Positions 58,696 through 64,000 of a DNA stretch of 64,000 bases are shown here, piece after piece (positions within the stretch are counted from its first letter, which is position 1; every line of letters starts with the position of its first letter). Source of the stretch: Mobilitalea torta (lineage in GTDB: Bacteria > Bacillota > Clostridia > Lachnospirales > Lachnospiraceae); the NCBI RefSeq assembly GCF_050433395.1, contig NZ_JBNPXH010000009.1:124001-188000 (forward strand), given 5' to 3'. A program made the position numbers and the translations under genes. Below the pieces are notes generated by a model that did not search any database, had not been told where the DNA came from, and worked only from the letters and a program-made list of their open reading frames with translations.

Positions 58696-59057
58696 CAGCC
58701 CACTGCCTTCTTCACGGCCTCCAGTACCCGATCTGCCTGGAAAGGCTTTACGATAAAGTCCTTTGCTCCTGACTGGATGGATTCAATAACCATTGCCTGC
58801 TGACCCATAGCGGAACACATAATAACATTGGCACTGGGATCAGATGCCTTAATTTTCTTTAACGCCTGTATTCCATCCATCTCCGGCATAGTGATGTCCA
58901 TCATAACCAGATCCGGTCTGGTTTCCTGGTATTTATCCACAGCTTTTATCCCGTTCTCAGCCTCCCCGGCGATGCTATAACCATTCTTGGTAAGGATATC
59001 CTTGATCATCATTCTCATAAATGCCGCGTCATCACAAATTAAAATACTCTTTGCCAT
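58695..59057 (-). CDS. cheY: chemotaxis response regulator CheY
   Basis: A 120-residue single receiver domain. The acidic pocket is 'ICDD' (D9, D10), the phospho-acceptor D54 lies in 'LVMMDITMPEM', switch Thr/Ser in 'VIMCSAMG', and Lys in 'AKDFIVKPF'. CheY-P binds the N-terminal motifs of FliM and FliY, encoded immediately upstream in the operon. Confidence 0.96.
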   Translation of the reverse strand: MAKSILICDDAAFMRMMIKDILTKNGYSIAGEAENGIKAVDKYQETRPDLVMMDITMPEMDGIQALKKIKASDPSANVIMCSAMGQQAMVIESIQSGAKDFIVKPFQADRVLEAVKKAVG

Positions 59058-59094
59058 GTTAATTCTCCTATCTTATTGTGTTTAATTTTTCTTC

Positions 59095-60309
59095 CTATTT
59101 CTGCTTTATGATTTCTGTTACCCGGATACCAAAGGCCTCTTCCATTACCACCACTTCACCCTTTGCAACAAATTTCCCATTGACAAGCACATCAATAGGC
59201 TCACCGGCTAACCGATTCAATTCTATAATAGTTCCGGGGGTAAAGTCCAGTATTTCTTTAATTGATTTATTCGTTCTTCCCAACTCCACGGTTACCTCCA
59301 GAGGCACATCCATCAGCAGATCAATATTTTCCGGCTGTACGATACCGGAAGCCATGGGAGTAAAGGGAGCAAATTGTACCGGTGAAGCATTTACGTCCTG
59401 TACCGGAGGCATCATATAAGGCATCGGCTGCGGCATTCCCTGAGCAGGAAATTCAAAATTCCCTTGAAACCCAGGGGTTCCTTGAAATCCCGGATAAGAT
59501 ACTCCCGCATAAGGGCTATAGCCCTGAGGCATCGGCTGCGGCTGCTGCGGCTGCTGCTGAACCGGCTGCGGTTGAGGCTGCGGCTTCTTCGGCGTATTAT
59601 CTGCGGCGGGCCTGGTAGGAACGTCCGGTTCCATGGAGGTTGCCTCTATAAACTGCCGGTAGAGATCTCTTGCAAAGTCAAAGGGATATAATTGCATCAA
59701 CACACTGTCCACCAGATCGCCGATCTCCATATGGAAGGAAACCCGGACAAAACTGCCCTTCAGGAAGTCCGCAATATTCTCCCCGCTCATATTTTCCTCC
59801 AGATCCACCAAAGCGGCTGCCGGAGGACTGATGTTAACTCTCTTCTCCAGCATGGAAGAAATACTGGTTGCGGCAGAACCCATCATCTGGTTCATTGCCT
59901 CACTGATTGCACTTAAATGAAGATCGGTAAGCTCACCGTCAATATTGGTGCCGTCCCCTCCCATCATTAAATCTGTTATGACCTTAACATCTTTTTCTTT
60001 TAAAATCAATATATTATTGCCGTCAAGTCCATCCTCATAATAAATTTGAATGAACACACAGGGCCGGTCATAGCTGTTTACAATATTCTTCCAGGTCGCA
60101 TACTCCACTACCGGAGTTGTAATATTCACCCGCTGGTTTACCAGGGAAAACAGCGTTGTTGCAGCCGTTCCCATACTGATATTGGAGATTTCTCCAATTG
60201 CATCCTTCTCCGCGTCTGTCAGCATCTCTGTTATTGTACTGTCCGAGCTTTCCGTACCTATGCCGTTCAGCAAAGCATTAATCTCTTCTTGAGACAGCAT
60301 ACCATCCAT
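59095..60309 (-). CDS. fliY: flagellar switch protein FliY (FliN domain plus CheC-like phosphatase domain)
   Basis: A 404-residue protein. An N-terminal CheY-P-binding helix ('MLSQEEINALLNG') leads to a CheC-like domain with both active sites ('IGEISNISMGTAATTL', 'ISEAMNQMMGSAATS'). A long Gln/Pro/Met-rich linker (about 225-315) and a C-terminal FliN/SpoA domain ('LLMDVPLEVTVELGRTNKSIKEILDFTPGTIIELNRLAGEPIDVLVNG') follow. It is part of the C-ring and removes phosphate from CheY-P at the motor. The linker of about 90 residues is longer than in Bacillus. Confidence 0.96.
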   Translation of the reverse strand: MDGMLSQEEINALLNGIGTESSDSTITEMLTDAEKDAIGEISNISMGTAATTLFSLVNQRVNITTPVVEYATWKNIVNSYDRPCVFIQIYYEDGLDGNNILILKEKDVKVITDLMMGGDGTNIDGELTDLHLSAISEAMNQMMGSAATSISSMLEKRVNISPPAAALVDLEENMSGENIADFLKGSFVRVSFHMEIGDLVDSVLMQLYPFDFARDLYRQFIEATSMEPDVPTRPAADNTPKKPQPQPQPVQQQPQQPQPMPQGYSPYAGVSYPGFQGTPGFQGNFEFPAQGMPQPMPYMMPPVQDVNASPVQFAPFTPMASGIVQPENIDLLMDVPLEVTVELGRTNKSIKEILDFTPGTIIELNRLAGEPIDVLVNGKFVAKGEVVVMEEAFGIRVTEIIKQK

Positions 60310-60315
60310 AGTCCG

Positions 60316-61296
60316 TTACTCCTCTCCTCTGTTGATTGATGAAATTTTTACCGCATAGGAGCCTGAGGAGGCGCCCGGAAGTGCCGTAAATTTATTTAAA
60401 TTACCCACATAGACGGTTAATTCATCTTCCACCTTTGAATTCAATTTGATAATATCCCCTCGCTGCATATTCATAAAGTCATTTACCGAAATCGTGCTCT
60501 TGCCAAGCACCGCACGGATCGGTACTCTTGCTTTTGAAATGGCAACCTCGATAATATCCTCGTAGGACTTATCGTCAGCCATCTGCATCGTCGAATACCA
60601 GTACTTTGTATTCAATTTATCAATAACCTTCTCCAGACAAACATAGGGAAGGCAAATATTCATCATCCCTTCAAGATTGCCGATCTTCAGATTCAAGGTC
60701 ACAAGAGAGATCATCTCACTGGGGGAGATAATCTGTGCAAACTGGGAATTCGTCTCAATCCGCAGCAGCCGGGGCTGGATCTGAATCACATTTGCCCATG
60801 GCTCACGAAGCAGATTGGTACACACGGTAAAAATACGTTCAATAATTGTCAGTTCGATTTCTGAAAAATCCCGGACCTTCTCCAGCGGATACCCGCCTCC
60901 GCCTAACATCCGATCCACAATAGCATACCCCAGATTGTCCGCAAGTTCCAGAATAATATTTCCCTCCAGAGGAGCAAAGTCAACAATCCCCAGCAACACC
61001 GGATTGGACAATGCATTGGTAAATTCCGAATACTGGACTGCCTCTGAATTGATTACCTCCACCTGCACATTCTTTCTCAGATATGCCGGTAAATTGGTAG
61101 AGAGCAATCTCGCATAATGCTCAAAAATGATATTCATTGTGCGAAGATGCTCCTTCGAAAACTTGGAAGGTCTGGCAAAATCATAATTCTTTACCTGCTT
61201 TTCCGAGGATTCCTTATAATCATCCGCATCCAGTTCACCACTGCTTAGCGCCGCCAGCAGGTTGTCGATCTCATTTTGGGATAGGACGTCGCCCAT
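60316..61296 (-). CDS. fliM: flagellar motor switch protein FliM
   Basis: A 326-residue C-ring protein. The N-terminal 'LSQNEIDNLLAAL' is the CheY-P-binding EIDxLL motif. The middle domain contains 'GGGGYPLEKVRDFSEIEL' and the C-terminal SpoA-like part ends 'GNLNKFTALPGASSGSYAVKI'. The ATG at 61296 has GGAGG eight bases upstream; an ATG six bases earlier is too close to it. Confidence 0.97.
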   Translation of the reverse strand: MGDVLSQNEIDNLLAALSSGELDADDYKESSEKQVKNYDFARPSKFSKEHLRTMNIIFEHYARLLSTNLPAYLRKNVQVEVINSEAVQYSEFTNALSNPVLLGIVDFAPLEGNIILELADNLGYAIVDRMLGGGGYPLEKVRDFSEIELTIIERIFTVCTNLLREPWANVIQIQPRLLRIETNSQFAQIISPSEMISLVTLNLKIGNLEGMMNICLPYVCLEKVIDKLNTKYWYSTMQMADDKSYEDIIEVAISKARVPIRAVLGKSTISVNDFMNMQRGDIIKLNSKVEDELTVYVGNLNKFTALPGASSGSYAVKISSINRGEE

Positions 61297-61377
61297 TGTC
61301 ATTTCCTCCCTAATGTACTAGTAACATCATAACATAAAATACCAAGAAAATCATCATATTTCGAGAGAAATCCACCC

Positions 61378-61908
61378 TTAATTAAGAACCAGACTTCCAA
61401 ATGACACATTGATAACAAAATCCGACTGCATCAGCTCCTTAATACGATCAATCACCCGATCCTTGATCTCGCCTTTATTGGCATAGACCTCATCCCTGGT
61501 GTAGACAGCAAATTCCTCCTGGACGATTTCCTTGATCGCATTCTCGTTCTCCTGAAGCTTGGGGAAGAGATCGTCATAATCAGCGCTCTTGCTGTTCACC
61601 GACAGGGACACGTTCATTACCGCATAAGGAGGCTTGTCCTTGGGATCCGTGCTTGCACTCTTCAGATTTACAGTCAGCTTGTCCTCAATATTATAGGTTA
61701 CAATATCCGATACCGAAAGCTTCATGTTCTCATCCGGCGATTCCAATTCCAGTTCTATGATGGAAGCAACCTTGTCCATCAGACGGGTAGTTTTGCTGGC
61801 TGCAGGAACAACCGTAAAAATCATTACTGCCAGCAGAACCGTATTGATCAGCGTGATTGCCATAATAATAACCGTCAAAATATTCTTCTTCATCGTAGTC
61901 TCATTCAC
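61378..61908 (-). CDS. fliL: flagellar basal-body associated protein FliL
   Basis: A 176-residue protein with one N-terminal membrane helix (about 7-30) and a periplasmic domain ending in '...EVYANKGEIKDRVIDRIKELMQSDFVINVSFGSLVLN'. FliL surrounds the stator and raises torque. Its ATG overlaps the motB stop (ATGA), supporting the first in-frame ATG as start. Confidence 0.92.
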   Translation of the reverse strand: MNETTMKKNILTVIIMAITLINTVLLAVMIFTVVPAASKTTRLMDKVASIIELELESPDENMKLSVSDIVTYNIEDKLTVNLKSASTDPKDKPPYAVMNVSLSVNSKSADYDDLFPKLQENENAIKEIVQEEFAVYTRDEVYANKGEIKDRVIDRIKELMQSDFVINVSFGSLVLN

Positions 61909-62804
61909 CTTTCGCCACTGTATTCGTTATAAATCCTTATCTCAATTCTCCGGTTCTTAGCCCGTCCTTCCGCTGTGGCATTGCTCGCGACCGGATCATA
62001 CTCGCCCCGGCCGGAATACTTAAGCTTCACCGGATCAATTCCGCAGTTCTTAATGAGGTATTCCGCCGCATTCAAGGCCCTGGCCGAGGAGAGCCAGTTA
62101 TTATCCTGAAATGCTCCGCTGGTCATGGGCACATTATCCGTATGCCCCATAATCTCTATGGTATACATCTGAAAGCCCTGTAATACATCCCCTATCCTGC
62201 TCATGAGAGGAAGAGCGGCTTTCTTGATCTCCGCCTTACCGGAATCAAAGAGCACGGAGCCCTTCAAAGTCAGTTGTACAAAACGGAATTCCGGATCAAT
62301 ACTAAGATCAATATCGCTGGTGAGGTTATACTCCTGCCTCAGATCAGAAAGTCTGTCATAAATAGCGGATGAGGCAGACTCCATCTCCTTCTCAATCCGT
62401 TCCAGCGCCTCTGAGAGCTTGGCATCCCCTAACCCTGTCGAGGACTGGGAATCTCCTTTGCTTCCTTCCGGATTGGCACTATCCTCCGCATCAGGATCCT
62501 CCCCGGTATCTGTACCTGCTCTGCCCATGGACTGGTAATACCGGTCCAGCTCATTCATCTGTGTCATCCCGGAGGAAATCAGATTTCCTCCTTCAAAAGC
62601 GGTCAGTCCGCCATCCAGTATCCCGATGGAATTAGCCAGTGATCTGGATATCTCATCAAACTTTTCAGCATCCACATCGGACATGGCAAAGAGCATAACA
62701 AAGAAACAGAGCAGCAGATTCATCAGATCCGCAAAAGTATTCAGCCAGGGAGCATTCCCTCCGCTGCTTTCTTCCGGTTTCTTTCTAGCCAAGAACCTCA
62801 CCAC
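61905..62804 (-). CDS. motB: flagellar motor stator protein MotB
   Basis: A 299-residue protein with one membrane helix carrying the ion-binding Asp in 'FADLMNLLLCFFVMLFAMS'. A plug/linker follows, then a C-terminal OmpA-like peptidoglycan-binding domain ('IEIMGHTDNVPM', 'NNWLSSARALNAAEYLI', 'RAKNRRIEIRI'). The start is a GTG; two GTGs in tandem (62804 and 62801) overlap the end of motA, so the exact one is uncertain. An acidic Ser/Gly-rich insert lies at about 105-140. Confidence 0.95.
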   Translation of the reverse strand: MVRFLARKKPEESSGGNAPWLNTFADLMNLLLCFFVMLFAMSDVDAEKFDEISRSLANSIGILDGGLTAFEGGNLISSGMTQMNELDRYYQSMGRAGTDTGEDPDAEDSANPEGSKGDSQSSTGLGDAKLSEALERIEKEMESASSAIYDRLSDLRQEYNLTSDIDLSIDPEFRFVQLTLKGSVLFDSGKAEIKKAALPLMSRIGDVLQGFQMYTIEIMGHTDNVPMTSGAFQDNNWLSSARALNAAEYLIKNCGIDPVKLKYSGRGEYDPVASNATAEGRAKNRRIEIRIYNEYSGER

Positions 62805-63594
62805 CTTCTTCCCTCATTGCGGCTCTTCGTACCGGTGACAGGAAGGATTTTAATTTTTCTTCAATTACTCTGGGATTCTCACCTGCCTGGATGGATAGAA
62901 GTCCTTCTACCATCACTTCCTTAATCATAATCTCCTGAGCACTTTTTGCTTTCAGTTTGGTTGATACCGGAATACAGATCCAGTTGGCAACCATGGAGCC
63001 GTAAAAGGTTGTAACCAGCGCCACTGCCATATTGGGACCGATTGCCTTGGCGTCATCCATCTTCTGCAGCATATTGATGAGACCAATCAGAGTACCGATC
63101 ATACCCCAGGCAGGGCCCATGGCCGCCAGGGAATCCCAGAAACCGATTTTGCTGGCATGTCTCGCTTCCACACAGTTTAATTCCGTCTCCAAAATGCTGC
63201 GTACTAATTCCGGATCCGTGCCGTCAACAATGAGCAGCACTCCTTTTTTTAAGAATTCATCTTCAATTCCGTTCGCCGCCTCTTCCAGCGCCAGCAGCCC
63301 TTCCTTCCGGGCTATATTGGATAATTCAATGATCCGGGTTATGGTCTGCTCTTCGTTGGAAGGCAGCGTCGTCATTGCATGGCGGATGCTTGCCAGATTC
63401 TCCAGAAAGCCCTTCACCCCCGGTGACATGGCAAGAACACAGCATAGTCCTCCTCCGATTGTAATGAGAACAGATGGTATATCCACAAAATTCATGATAA
63501 CCATAAAACTGGGCTGACCGTACACAATACCAAAAACAACTACAATAAAACACAGCACTACGCCCAATATTGATGCAAAATCCAATTTCCTCAC
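62785..63594 (-). CDS. motA: flagellar motor stator protein MotA
   Basis: A 269-residue four-helix protein. The cytoplasmic charged residues that touch FliG are in 'ARKEGLLALEEAANGIEDEFLKKG', and the two key prolines in 'GPAWGMIGTLIGLINML' and 'IPVSTKLK'. With MotB it forms the stator channel. Proton or sodium use cannot be decided by eye. It overlaps motB by about 20 bases. Confidence 0.96.
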   Translation of the reverse strand: MRKLDFASILGVVLCFIVVVFGIVYGQPSFMVIMNFVDIPSVLITIGGGLCCVLAMSPGVKGFLENLASIRHAMTTLPSNEEQTITRIIELSNIARKEGLLALEEAANGIEDEFLKKGVLLIVDGTDPELVRSILETELNCVEARHASKIGFWDSLAAMGPAWGMIGTLIGLINMLQKMDDAKAIGPNMAVALVTTFYGSMVANWICIPVSTKLKAKSAQEIMIKEVMVEGLLSIQAGENPRVIEEKLKSFLSPVRRAAMREEGGEVLG

Positions 63595-63635
63595 CTTCCA
63601 TCCATATTATTTTATCGAAGCCCAAATTCTTTTTT

Positions 63636-63827
63636 CTACAAATCCCGACTAAAAACTTCCTTTTTGTATAATATTACAAGATTTCTAATCTCTTGTCTAC
63701 TTTCTTTCACAATTATCTTAGTTCCTGAACTAAGAGTAATCACCGTATCCGGCGATTCTTCCACCCTCTCGATCATATCGGCATTCACCGTCAGCCTGGT
63801 TTCATTCAGCCTGGTAACCTCAATCAT
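63636..63827 (-). CDS. flbD: FlbD-family protein
   Basis: A 63-residue protein 'MIEVTRLNETRLTVNADMIERVEESPDTVITLSSGTKIIVKE...', a close match to the short FlbD proteins found before motA in Firmicute and spirochaete motility operons. Its function is not established (perhaps assembly or regulation). AAGGAGG precedes the ATG at 63827. Confidence 0.93.
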   Translation of the reverse strand: MIEVTRLNETRLTVNADMIERVEESPDTVITLSSGTKIIVKESRQEIRNLVILYKKEVFSRDL

Positions 63828-63885
63828 TCTCTTTCCTCCTTCCCTCCATGGACAGGTATCGGAATATCTGTAAAATAAGGGCGTT

Positions 63886-63948
63886 CAAAATGGTGCAGAG
63901 GAAGGTCCGGGAAGTCCGGACGCCCGGATCTTCCTCTGCACCATTTTG
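63886..63948. repeat. long inverted repeat (26-bp arms) upstream of flbD
   Basis: Bases 63886-63911 and 63923-63948 are reverse complements with one mismatch, around an 11-base centre that itself contains the palindrome GTCCGGAC. It lies about 60 bases upstream of flbD within the motility gene run, so transcripts entering from the right must pass a very stable hairpin. No U-tract follows on the minus strand (GAACGCCC), so it is not a classic terminator. Confidence 0.85.
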
Positions 63949-64000
63949 CACCCCTATCCTCACTAATGCACGGCTTTGCGTTACCGTTCAGCCATCTGTT
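63949..64000. other. right edge of the window, no gene recognised
   Basis: The last 52 bases show no convincing coding frame. They contain GTTACCGTTCAG (about 63981-63992), resembling the GTAACCGTTCAG end of the palindromic elements at 2586 and 19609. This could be one arm of another copy continuing outside the window. Confidence 0.3.

Noticed and set aside
63949..64000. ACGCAAAGCC on the minus strand near the right edge, resembling the c-di-GMP-I core
   Set aside because: The following bases do not form the second GEMM stem (no GGCAGCC-like 3' element). The upstream half lies outside the window, so the match to a short string is not enough.
1..64000. CRISPR arrays, complete insertion sequences, prophage genes, replication origin
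   Set aside because: No spaced direct-repeat array, no transposase or integrase frame and no DnaA-box cluster was seen; the mobile-looking elements are only short palindromes and gene relics.

Overview
The window looks like a chromosomal segment of an anaerobic, motile Firmicute of the Lachnospiraceae / Clostridium cluster XIVa type. The reasons are: PolC instead of a DnaE-only polymerase; strong GGAGG ribosome-binding sites before nearly every gene; the fla/che gene order with FliY, CheC, CheD, FlhF, FlhG and a PilZ YcgR protein in one transcription unit; DUF6115 and FapA-type genes at its end; and a class-I c-di-GMP riboswitch of clostridial type. Nearly everything is on the minus strand. 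The plus-strand exceptions are one DUF2975/HTH pair, a tRNA-Glu and a truncated HTH gene.

Layout. (1) 1-6 kb: end of a membrane methyltransferase-like gene, a coupled bacteriohemerythrin-cheX pair, a long perfect inverted repeat, a DUF2975-HTH pair on the plus strand, a GGDEF relic carrying a palindromic element, an autoregulated PadR/SEDS pair and a PAS-PAS-GGDEF diguanylate cyclase. (2) 6-13.6 kb: a five-gene nickel/peptide-type ABC transporter with an attenuator-like leader, a formate/nitrite transporter with a folded leader, and a secreted transglutaminase-like protein behind a c-di-GMP riboswitch. (3) 13.6-27.4 kb: tRNA-Glu, then a housekeeping operon read right to left: polysaccharide deacetylase, bactofilin, pyrH, frr, uppS, cdsA, dxr, rseP, ispG, polC. 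(4) 27.4-36 kb: an accessory block that separates tsf from pyrH. It holds small metabolic genes and at least four decayed genes (ABC transporter tail, SRPBCC/AHSA1 protein, excisionase-like HTH, nuclease-domain protein). It ends at a 55-bp tandem duplication of the tsf 3' end. (5) 36-40.3 kb: tsf, rpsB with promoter and folded leader, recQ. (6) 40.4-63.8 kb: one continuous fla/che operon, from flbD-motA-motB-fliL-fliM-fliY-cheY through the export apparatus (fliOPQR, flhBA), flhF-flhG, ycgR, cheBAWCD and sigma-D to five downstream genes, closed by a terminator.

How it fits together. c-di-GMP is a recurring theme: a diguanylate cyclase with an I-site, a relic of a second one, a c-di-GMP riboswitch controlling an exported protein, and YcgR inside the motility operon. 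Adaptation uses three CheY-P phosphatase-family proteins (CheX, CheC, FliY) plus CheD and CheB; no cheR lies in this window. Small-scale sequence plasticity is also conspicuous: long palindromes at four places, and tandem duplications that carry the stop codon at two gene ends (tsf and cheD).

Limits: no database search or folding program was available. All family assignments come from reading motifs, and coordinates of short sites were counted by hand and may be off by one or two bases.
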